A DNA stretch of 64,000 nucleotides from Verrucomicrobiota bacterium (lineage in GTDB: Bacteria; Verrucomicrobiota; Verrucomicrobiia; Opitutales; Opitutaceae), in contig JAEYWP010000032.1 in the NCBI GenBank assembly GCA_023428905.1, forward strand, positions 62,001 to 126,000, written 5' to 3'. Below are positions 57,352 through 64,000 of this stretch, in pieces (position 1 is the first letter of the stretch; each line of letters begins with the position of its first letter). The translations under genes and the position numbers were made by a program. Under the pieces are notes generated by a model. That model saw nothing but the letters and a program-made list of their open reading frames with translations. It was not told the DNA's origin and ran no database searches.

Positions 57352-57361
57352 GATCGTCCAG
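57347..57361 (+). promoter_or_regulatory. Shared site, copy 3 (at the AraC gene start)
   Basis: TGCAAGATCGTCCAG, differing from copy 1 at 47111 in two of 15 bases. It overlaps the proposed TTG start of the AraC gene. Its orientation relative to transcription is opposite to copies 1 and 2, which suits a DNA-binding site more than an RNA element. Confidence 0.45.
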
Positions 57362-57388
57362 CTATCTCACCGCCAACACGCCTGTCAA

Positions 57389-57425
57389 CCGCCCTCCCGG
57401 GCGGAGTCCCGAAAGGGCCTTCGGG
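57389..57425. terminator. Two hairpins between GH43 and AraC genes
   Basis: CCGCCC/GGGCGG (57389-57394, 57399-57404) and CCCGAA/TTCGGG (57408-57413, 57420-57425) form two stems directly after the GH43 stop on the minus strand. No T run. They may reduce read-through into the AraC gene. Confidence 0.4.
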
Positions 57426-57427
57426 TC

Positions 57428-59002
57428 TCACTCCGGCCGGGAGGGACTGAGCCGATAGAAATCGAAATCCGCCCGGCCACCGGTCTCCTGGGTAGCGAAG
57501 TGGAAAAGCCCGAAGCGATAACCCATGAAATGCGGCAAGGTGTACTTCATCTGCAAGGGAGGGCCGACCTGCTCCCAACGCTCGCCATCCAGGCTGATGT
57601 GAAAGGTCGCGACATCCCGCTGATTGCGAAAATCACAGTCGATCCGCAGGTGCACGACGGACGCCTCGAGGGGCAGCACGGCACGCTCCACCGGCACCGT
57701 GTCGTCCACCGTGACCACGACGAGGGACCGCGCCGCCGCGCCCTGCTTCACCCCCACGTACCCATAACGCTTCTGGAACGCGGCCAGCCCGGCGACATCC
57801 CCCGGCTTCAGCCCGCTGACGTCCACAGCGATATGCGCGGAGCAGGCCGGCCCAAATGTGCGCTGCGTCAGGATATTCCTCGCCTCTGTCAGGCTGGTGT
57901 CGATACGCCCCGAGGTAAGTCGGAGAAAGCCCGGGCGCTCGGAAAGGGACCAGAAGCGATCGTCCGGGTTGTGGTTCCATTGCCAGGCCAGGGGCAACGC
58001 CGCCTCGCCCTCCGCGCGTTCGAAGCTGTCCGATGCGACGAGATTGCCGAAGGGTTCACGGCGCGCGGGTAGGTTCAAGATCTCCGGGACTTTTCCGTCG
58101 CTACCGAGCACCGGCCACCCGTCCTTCCACTCCACCGGAACCAGGAACGGGACCCGTCCGACCGCTCCATGGTCCTTGAAGAGGAAGGCGTACCAGGCCC
58201 CGTCCGCCTTCTGCAGCAATCCCCCCTGCGCGACGCCCTGGTCCTGCAAGACCACCCTGCCCTCATACGGACCGGTGATGCGGTCGGCCCGGTGCACCAG
58301 CTGTGTCCGCATGCCTCCCTTGGGCCAGGTGATGTTGAAGAGGTAATAGCGGCCATCCACCTTGAAGAGTTGGGAGCCCTCCGCCGGCAGGCCAGGGGTC
58401 CCTGGGGCCACGGCTCCTGCATTGGCAATGATCACCTGGTTGGCGCCGCCGGGCAGCAAGCCGGAGAGGTCGGGTTTCAACTCCACCAGCCGGATCTCGC
58501 CGCTGCCGTACACCATGTAGACGCGCCCGTCGTCGTCGAAAAAGAGCGAATGGTCGTGCAGCGACGGGGAAAACGACGACTCCACCCAGGGACCACGCTC
58601 GATGTCGCGCGTGCGGAAGATGTGGGTCTTGCGACTGGTCGCGCTGAAGGTGGAAACGTAATACGTGCCGTCGTGGTACCGCAGGCTGCTCGCCCAGGAG
58701 CCGGCGCCATAGGCATTTCGTCCGTTCTCCAGCCGCAGCGCCTCCGTGTCCGCCAGCGTCTGGTAGGCGTAACCCACCAGGTCCCAGTTGACCAGGTCGC
58801 GGGACTTCATGATCGGCAGTCCCGGACTGAGGTGCATCGTGGTGCTGCTCATGTAGTACGTTTCCCCTACGCGGATGGCCGACACGTCCGGAACATCCGC
58901 CCAGAGAAGCGGATTCCGCGCCGGGACGGCGGGAGCGGGCTCCTCCGCGGGCAGGGCGGAGGAGAGGAGGAGAACGGCAGCCGGCAGGATCGGGATCTTC
59001 AT
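57428..59002 (-). CDS. Secreted GH43-family hydrolase (beta-xylosidase/arabinofuranosidase-like)
   Basis: 524 residues, ATG 59002, signal peptide about 1-19 (KIPILPAAVLLLSSALPAEE). The five-bladed propeller has the family pattern: catalytic base Asp in LLWADVPDVSAIRVGETYYMSSTTMHLSPGLPIMKS, a central Asp in FSPSLHDHSLFFDDDGRVYMVYG, and the acid Glu in GLPAEGSQLFKVDG. The C-terminal part (about 315-520) is a concanavalin-like domain common in such beta-xylosidases. It lies downstream of the XylR-type regulator, which fits xylan or arabinan use. Confidence 0.91.
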   Translation of the reverse strand: MKIPILPAAVLLLSSALPAEEPAPAVPARNPLLWADVPDVSAIRVGETYYMSSTTMHLSPGLPIMKSRDLVNWDLVGYAYQTLADTEALRLENGRNAYGAGSWASSLRYHDGTYYVSTFSATSRKTHIFRTRDIERGPWVESSFSPSLHDHSLFFDDDGRVYMVYGSGEIRLVELKPDLSGLLPGGANQVIIANAGAVAPGTPGLPAEGSQLFKVDGRYYLFNITWPKGGMRTQLVHRADRITGPYEGRVVLQDQGVAQGGLLQKADGAWYAFLFKDHGAVGRVPFLVPVEWKDGWPVLGSDGKVPEILNLPARREPFGNLVASDSFERAEGEAALPLAWQWNHNPDDRFWSLSERPGFLRLTSGRIDTSLTEARNILTQRTFGPACSAHIAVDVSGLKPGDVAGLAAFQKRYGYVGVKQGAAARSLVVVTVDDTVPVERAVLPLEASVVHLRIDCDFRNQRDVATFHISLDGERWEQVGPPLQMKYTLPHFMGYRFGLFHFATQETGGRADFDFYRLSPSRPE

Positions 59003-59022
59003 GGGAGAAAGGGAAAGGTGAT

Positions 59023-59038
59023 CGGTAGGTGCCTACCG
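59023..59038. promoter_or_regulatory. Perfect 16-base palindrome between XylR and GH43
   Basis: CGGTAGGTGCCTACCG, two seven-base arms around TG, fills most of the 37-base gap between the XylR stop (59040) and the GH43 start (59002). It could be an operator for XylR or a leader hairpin. Confidence 0.5.
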
Positions 59039-59039
59039 A

Positions 59040-60290
59040 CTACACGGTGGAGGCGGGGGCCTCCGCCAGGCTCCGCCGCCCGGCCAAGGGATCGCAGGCC
59101 GAAACGCCCGGCAGGGCCGCAATCACCGCCAGATGATCGGCGGGCACCCGTCGGTGGACGGCCGGGCTCTCCCCGAAATGTCGCCGAAAGGCACGAAAGA
59201 ACGTGCGGGTGTCCGTGTAGCCCACATGTTCGGCGACCTCGGGGATCCGCGCCCGGGCGTGGGCCCGCAGCAGGCGCGAGGCCTCCTGCATTCTCCGACG
59301 GACGATGTGTTCGCTGAGACTGAAGCCCGTCTGCTGGCGGAAGCTCCGCTCCAGCTGGCGCCGCGAGAGTCCGGCCGCCTGGGAGATGTCGGCGACGTTG
59401 AGACGGGGATCCGGATAGTTTTCAGCGATGTAGTTGAGCGCCTGCGCCACGCGCGGGTCCGAAACCGCGCAGGAATCGGTGCTGAGCCGTGTCACAATGG
59501 AAGGGATACTGACGCGATGAACCGCGGTGAGCGGACGCGTTCCGGCCATCTGCTCCCCGAGCAGCACCGCCGCCTGGAAGGCGAGTTCCTCCACATCCTG
59601 GGGAACGCTGGAGAGCGGAGTGGCGGCGGACTCGCAGATGATCGTCTCGTTGCCCACTCCCAGGATCGCCACCTCGGCGGGCACCGCGATCCCGAGCCGG
59701 TGGCAGGCATCCGCGAGCTCGGCGGCGATGGCATCATTTCCGCAGAGGATCCCCGCCGGTTTCGGCAACTCGCGAAGCCCCGTCTCCAGGCTCCTCCGGT
59801 ACTCGCACCAGTCGTCATGCCAGTAGTCGCCAATCCTGCGGTGCGCCGCCGGAAGCACCACACAGCGGCAGCCGTGCTCGCGCACCCGCGCTTCGAACGC
59901 CGCCAGCCGGGCGGAGTGGATGCGGTCGTTGAGGAAGGGGGCGAATCCAAAATGTCGGTACGTGCGCTCCAGCAGGTGATCCGCCGCGGCCCGCCCCACC
60001 GAGCCGGGGTCGGGCGCGACACAGGGAAAGGGCAGGTACTCGTCGGTCAAGGCAATCGCGACCGTGGGCGCGCCCGCCTCCTGCACGTAACGCACCAGCT
60101 GGGTGTCGAAGGCCGGAAGCGTCACGATCCCGTCTCCCTTCCATCCGCGGGGAAACGCGCCGGAGAACGCCATGTCGCTCACCACGTGCCAGCCGTGCTC
60201 GCGACCGAAACGCACGACCCCGCGAAGACACGCCTCCGCGGACACGGAGCATGCCACCAAAACGCGTGGCCTGGCCGGGGGTTTTGTCAT
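59040..60290 (-). CDS. XylR-type regulator: periplasmic-binding-like domain plus AraC HTH
   Basis: 416 residues from ATG 60290. Residues about 10-280 resemble a LacI/periplasmic-binding sugar sensor (RPRVLVACSVSAEACLRGVVRFGREHGWHVV; LPKPAGILCGNDAIAAELADACHRLGIAVPAEVAILGVGNE). Residues about 305-395 are an AraC double helix-turn-helix (LNVADISQAAGLSRRQLERSFRQQTGFSLSEHIVRRRMQEASRLL). This matches the xylose-operon activator XylR. Next to GH43 and divergent from the large kinase. The inducer may be xylose or another pentose. Confidence 0.9.
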   Translation of the reverse strand: MTKPPARPRVLVACSVSAEACLRGVVRFGREHGWHVVSDMAFSGAFPRGWKGDGIVTLPAFDTQLVRYVQEAGAPTVAIALTDEYLPFPCVAPDPGSVGRAAADHLLERTYRHFGFAPFLNDRIHSARLAAFEARVREHGCRCVVLPAAHRRIGDYWHDDWCEYRRSLETGLRELPKPAGILCGNDAIAAELADACHRLGIAVPAEVAILGVGNETIICESAATPLSSVPQDVEELAFQAAVLLGEQMAGTRPLTAVHRVSIPSIVTRLSTDSCAVSDPRVAQALNYIAENYPDPRLNVADISQAAGLSRRQLERSFRQQTGFSLSEHIVRRRMQEASRLLRAHARARIPEVAEHVGYTDTRTFFRAFRRHFGESPAVHRRVPADHLAVIAALPGVSACDPLAGRRSLAEAPASTV

Positions 60291-60360
60291 GGGGTTGGGC
60301 GCCGGAACAGATCCTTTCCCGCGACGCTTCGGGCAATCCGGCATTGGGCCTAAAGGAGCT

Positions 60361-60376
60361 TATATCTTTTGATATA
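60361..60376. promoter_or_regulatory. AT-rich palindrome in the XylR-kinase divergent region
   Basis: TATATCTTTTGATATA, two perfect six-base arms around TTTT, in a GC-rich setting. GGAGC (60355-60359) and GCTCC (60381-60385) extend the symmetry. It lies 70 bases from the XylR start and 90 from the kinase start, so it may be an operator and also supply promoter -10 elements. The rest of the 176-base gap shows no gene. Confidence 0.5.
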
Positions 60377-60466
60377 CAGTGCTCCGTTTGGCTGCCGTGG
60401 ACCGAAAAGGCTTCTGCGCCGCGCATGCCCCGCTACGCTCCGAGGCCCTCCCCGCCCCTCCCGACA

Positions 60467-63400
60467 ATGCGTTGTCTCTCTTCTCCCGCGCCTGCTCTCC
60501 TGTGTTCCCGCCGTGCGCTGGTGCTCGCCTGCGCCGCCGTGGTCTGGCTCGCGGGGCTGGTCTCGACCGCCGCGACCGAGCCCGCCCGAGGCCTCCCGCT
60601 CAGCCGCAGCTACTCCTTTCACGACATCGGCCACGTGCCCCGGGGGTCACGGCTCAGTTTTGATCAGCACGGGCGCGTCGCCGTGGTGCACGAGGGCGTT
60701 TACACCGTGCTCAACGACAGTAGCTGGCTCAGCTTTGTCAGCCCCGACACCAACCCCATTTTGATGTCGACAGTGGGCACCGCCCCGGACGGCAGGTCGT
60801 ATTTTGGCGCCGCCGGCACGGTCGGGATCGCAGAACTCGGAGGTGACGGAAAACTCCATCCTCGTTCCCTCCTGCCCCCCGACGCCCCCGCCTGGGTCCG
60901 GGCCGCCGTATTCGAAGACCTGATCTTTGTGCCTGATGGCGTGGTGTTCGCGAGCCGCGTGGGATTCGCCTACTGGAGCCATCGCCAGCAGCGCCTCCAA
61001 CTCCTCCCGGTGCAGCGGATTTCCCGCGTCTTCAGCCTCGGGGAGGCGATCTATGTCTCCAGCTTCGACCACGCCTTGCAGCGGCTGGACTGGGACCGGA
61101 ACAGTCTCGTGCCCGCCGAGCGGACGCTGCTCGACGATGTGGTGGTGGAGCGTGCGGTCGACCTGGACGGAAACCGTGCGTTGGTGTCGCTGCTGGACAA
61201 CCGCCTCTTTCTCTTTGATGGACGCACCGCGGAGGCTTGGGCGGGGCAGCGCCATCCCGAGCTGAATGGACGCATCAGCAGCCTGCACCGCCTGGCGGAC
61301 GGCAATGTTGCGGTCGCGCTTGTGGGCAAGGGTGTCTTCATCCTGGATTCCGCCGGCGAGCTGTTGTGGTCGCTCACCACTCCGCAGTATCACCGCGTCT
61401 CCTACATTGCCAGCAACGAGCCCGGCATGCTCTGGCTGGCGACCGAGCACTCGATCGACATGGTCTGGTACGGAAGCGGGCTGACCACCTTCGACCAAAG
61501 CCTGGGCCTGCCGGTGGCGTGGCCATTGCTGGCGCGCTGGAAGGACCGCCTCTTTGTGGCGGCGGACGGCGTTCTCTACGAGGGCATCACCTCCGGTCCC
61601 GGCCGGTCCACCCAGTTTCAGGCGGTCGACCCCCAGCCTCCCGGTGGAGCGTGGTCGCTGTCGTCAAACAGCAACTACCTCCTGGTCGGCAATGAGGACG
61701 GGATCTTTGAGCTGAAGGAGGAGGGCCGGTTTGAGCGCATCGGCCATGTATCGAATCTCACCTACCTGGTGATGGTGGAGGGTGACGCCTGTTTTGCCAT
61801 CAGTGCGGGAGAGACCGCCCTGCTTGAACGCAGGGAAGGCCGGTGGCGCGAGCCGGCGCGCCGGGCGGCCGGCGTTCCCGGCGCCTCAGTCGTGCATTCC
61901 GTCCGCTCCGCCGCGTGGGTGGAAATGGGACCCGGCGGCCTGGTGCGCCTCTCCAAAAAGGACGGCGAAATCCACCACATGATGGTGCGCAATGAGGAGT
62001 GGACCTCGGCGCGCTGGGTCAATGTCGGTCGCGTGGGCGACACTGTCGTGCTCAGTGCCACCCGCACGCTGCGCCGGTTTTTCGACGAGGCCACCGAGTC
62101 GTGGTGCGAGCGCCCGCAACTGCTCGACCTGCTCTTGCGCTCGCCGCACTACCTTGCCCGGCTGCGCGGCGACGAGGAGGGAAACATCTGGGGGACGCAC
62201 TTTGAGGGCGTGGTGCGGTACACCCCGCAGGACGGGGGCTACGACGAGGAAACGGTGAACTTCGACCTCATCAATGACCGCTACCCCATCGTGCATGTCC
62301 TGCCGGGAAACGACATCTGGATCACGGCCAGCCAGTCCCTCTGCCATGTGGAGGCGGCGCAAAAACCCGCCAGCCGGGGCCCCTTTGTGCCCCGGCTCGT
62401 GGCCATGATGGACGCCCGGCGCGACGCCGAGGTCGCGGTGGCGCCCGGCGCCCTCCGGCCGGACGCACGGCTCAGCTATGCGCAGAACAGCCTCGCCTTC
62501 CGTTTTTTTGCCGGCAGCTACACCTGGTTTCGTGCTCCATTTTATGAATACCGCCTGCGCCCCGACGCGCCCTGGTCGGTGCTCGAAACCGGATCCCTCC
62601 TGCAATTTTCCGACCTCCACGAGGGTCACTACAGCCTGGAGGTGAGGATCGGCGGAGCGCGGTCTCCCGGCGCCCCCACCCTGGTGGTGCCTTTCACCAT
62701 CAACCCGCCCTGGCATCGAACCGTTCCCGCCTATCTCCTCTTCTTTCTCGCCGCCGCCGGGGTCATTTTCGGAACGGTGCGGTGGTCCACCCATCTCGCC
62801 CGCCGCCGGAACCGACTGCTGGAGGATGTGGTGAGCGAACGCACCGCCACACTGGAGGCGACGATGAACAAGCTGAACGAGGAGACCCGCGTGTCCGCGA
62901 CCCTGGCGGAACGGGACCGCCTGGCCGGCGAAATCCACGACAGCGTGCAGCAAGGGCTGACCGGGGCCATCCTCCAGCTCGAGTCGACGATGAAGTTGCC
63001 GACCCTCGGCGGCGACCTGCAGCAACGCCTGAGCGTGGTGCGCAACATGGTCTCGTACGCGCGCCAGGAAGTGCAGCACGCGGTCTGGGATGTGGAATCA
63101 CCCCTGATCGAGGAAAACGACCTCGGCGCCGCGCTGGAAAAATTAACGGGCTTTGTCGCGACCAGTGACGTGACACCGACCGTCAGCGTGTCAGGCACAC
63201 CGCGCGCGCTTCCGCGGCAGATGACCCATCACCTGCTGCGAATCGCCCAGGAGGCCACCACCAACGCGCTACGGCATGCCCGGCCCAGCCGCGTCGAGAT
63301 CCAGCTCACCTACACGCCCGATTCCATCCGGCTTCACATCACCGATGATGGCGAAGGTTTCGATCCGCAGGCGGTGCTCCAAAAGGTGGGCCATTTCGGC

Positions 63401-63523
63401 TTGCGCGGCATCCGCACCCGGACGCGAAAGCTGAACGCGGAACTCAGCCTCGAAAGCCGCCCCGCCCATGGGACGACGATCCGGGTCCGCGTTCCTCTCC
63501 CACCGGTCACTCGATCTGAATGA
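60467..63523 (+). CDS. Large sensor histidine kinase with beta-propeller and Y_Y_Y sensor region
   Basis: About 1018 residues from ATG 60467, chosen because it opens a signal/anchor segment (CSRRALVLACAAVVWLAGLVSTAAT); ATG 60425 is possible. The extracytoplasmic part (about 45-730) shows propeller-like repeats (NIWGTHFEGVVRYTPQDG) and ends in a Y_Y_Y-type beta domain (YEYRLRPDAPWSVLETGSLLQFSDLHEGHYSLEVRIGG). After a membrane helix near 747-765 comes a HisKA_3 domain with the phosphorylated His in LAGEIHDSVQQGLTGAILQL and a HATPase domain (EATTNALRHARPSRVEI, DDGEGFDPQ). Its 3' end overlaps the convergent response regulator by 17 bases. Confidence 0.9.
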   Translation: MRCLSSPAPALLCSRRALVLACAAVVWLAGLVSTAATEPARGLPLSRSYSFHDIGHVPRGSRLSFDQHGRVAVVHEGVYTVLNDSSWLSFVSPDTNPILMSTVGTAPDGRSYFGAAGTVGIAELGGDGKLHPRSLLPPDAPAWVRAAVFEDLIFVPDGVVFASRVGFAYWSHRQQRLQLLPVQRISRVFSLGEAIYVSSFDHALQRLDWDRNSLVPAERTLLDDVVVERAVDLDGNRALVSLLDNRLFLFDGRTAEAWAGQRHPELNGRISSLHRLADGNVAVALVGKGVFILDSAGELLWSLTTPQYHRVSYIASNEPGMLWLATEHSIDMVWYGSGLTTFDQSLGLPVAWPLLARWKDRLFVAADGVLYEGITSGPGRSTQFQAVDPQPPGGAWSLSSNSNYLLVGNEDGIFELKEEGRFERIGHVSNLTYLVMVEGDACFAISAGETALLERREGRWREPARRAAGVPGASVVHSVRSAAWVEMGPGGLVRLSKKDGEIHHMMVRNEEWTSARWVNVGRVGDTVVLSATRTLRRFFDEATESWCERPQLLDLLLRSPHYLARLRGDEEGNIWGTHFEGVVRYTPQDGGYDEETVNFDLINDRYPIVHVLPGNDIWITASQSLCHVEAAQKPASRGPFVPRLVAMMDARRDAEVAVAPGALRPDARLSYAQNSLAFRFFAGSYTWFRAPFYEYRLRPDAPWSVLETGSLLQFSDLHEGHYSLEVRIGGARSPGAPTLVVPFTINPPWHRTVPAYLLFFLAAAGVIFGTVRWSTHLARRRNRLLEDVVSERTATLEATMNKLNEETRVSATLAERDRLAGEIHDSVQQGLTGAILQLESTMKLPTLGGDLQQRLSVVRNMVSYARQEVQHAVWDVESPLIEENDLGAALEKLTGFVATSDVTPTVSVSGTPRALPRQMTHHLLRIAQEATTNALRHARPSRVEIQLTYTPDSIRLHITDDGEGFDPQAVLQKVGHFGLRGIRTRTRKLNAELSLESRPAHGTTIRVRVPLPPVTRSE

Positions 63524-64000
63524 TGCCGCGTTTGACCGCCGCGACCAACGCCTGGGTCCGGTCGGAAACCCCAAGCTTCGAGAGGATGTTCACGACGTGG
63601 ATCTTGACCGTGCCCTCCACCACCCCGAGGCGGGCGGCAATCTCCTTGTTGCTCATTCCCTCCGCGAGCAGGCCAAGGACGTCCAGTTCCCGCGGTGACA
63701 GGTGCGCCAGCAACCGCTCGCCCACGCGGGCCGCGATCTCCGGGGGCATGTACTGCTTGCCACTGTGCACGTGGCGGATGGCTTCGAGCAGTCTGTCCAG
63801 CGCCATCTCCTTGACCACAAAGCCACAGGCGCCGGCTTTCATCGCCTGGTAGATTTCCTCCCCCTTGGCGAGATTGCTGAAAATCAGGACGCGAGCGGTG
63901 CTGAACTCCTGCCGCAGCGCGCGCAGGGTTTCGAGACCGCTCATCCCGTGCATCCGCAGGTCAAGCACCACCACGTCGGGCCGATGCCTGCGGTAGGCCT
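63507..64000 (-). CDS. NarL/LuxR-type response regulator (5' end beyond window)
   Basis: The gene runs off the right edge; 164 codons are seen. The receiver part contains the phosphorylation site in DVVVLDLRMHGMSG and the later LIFSNLAKGEEIYQAMKAGACGFVVKE. The C-terminal LuxR helix-turn-helix reads LSPRELDVLGLLAEGMSNKEIAARLGVVEGTVKIHVVNILSKLGV. NarL-type regulators pair with HisKA_3 kinases, so the convergent large kinase is the likely partner. Targets are unknown; the adjacent glycan genes are candidates. Confidence 0.92.
   Translation of the reverse strand, partial: AYRRHRPDVVVLDLRMHGMSGLETLRALRQEFSTARVLIFSNLAKGEEIYQAMKAGACGFVVKEMALDRLLEAIRHVHSGKQYMPPEIAARVGERLLAHLSPRELDVLGLLAEGMSNKEIAARLGVVEGTVKIHVVNILSKLGVSDRTQALVAAVKRGIIQIE

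Overview
The window is GC-rich, gene-dense bacterial chromosome with no rRNA, tRNA, CRISPR array or insertion sequence that I can see. Gene content points to Verrucomicrobiota, most likely the Opitutaceae. The evidence is an IspG of about 675 residues with a large internal insertion, a uppS-cdsA-dxr-rseP-ispG isoprenoid/envelope cluster, a DUF5107/TPR protein, a FtsX/MacB-like ADOP permease, and many secreted glycoside hydrolases (GH2, GH20, GH27, GH35, GH43, GH127). The assignment rests on family knowledge; no database search was possible.

Region 1 (1-18.9 kb) is mostly housekeeping on the plus strand. It holds a truncated iron-type ABC permease, an EamA transporter, an orphan ParA ATPase, a pair of ABC-2 permeases without an ATPase, rnc, mfd, a SurA-like PPIase, a minus-strand pterin dehydratase, then uppS, cdsA, dxr, rseP and ispG. 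A 448-base non-coding region with two perfect DnaA boxes precedes dnaA and is a candidate oriC or dnaA control region.

Region 2 (19-25.6 kb) is a minus-strand run: a GH27 alpha-galactosidase-like enzyme, an excisionase-HTH/PTS-EIIA fusion whose stop overlaps the start of a TauE/SafE permease, a VanZ-like protein, ligA and an acidic hypothetical protein. Region 3 (25.7-44.8 kb) is mixed: a cation/proton antiporter, ilvD with a divergent LysR gene, secreted and membrane hypotheticals, GH20, the ADOP permease, SelO, a YchJ-like SEC-C protein, two PH-domain membrane proteins, a YCII protein, GH127, a cupin and an unusual fusion of a fatty-acid-hydroxylase-like domain to a HlyIII/PAQR domain.

Region 4 (45-64 kb) is a carbohydrate-utilisation and signalling region. 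It has an exported EF-hand protein, a PAS histidine kinase, a plus-strand DUF5107/TPR-GH2-GH35-hypothetical run, and a minus-strand XylR-GH43-AraC run. A large periplasmic-sensor histidine kinase lies divergent from XylR and ends tail-to-tail over a NarL-type response regulator cut by the window end.

The most interesting signals are non-coding. A near-identical site (TGYAAGATCGT, then CAG) occurs twice before the DUF5107-GH2-GH35 run and once at the start of the AraC gene. A perfect palindrome lies in the short gap between XylR and GH43, and an AT-rich palindrome lies between XylR and the large kinase. A compound palindrome sits in frame inside mfd. Together with the hydrolase/fatty-acid-hydroxylase fusion, these are the best leads for something not yet described.
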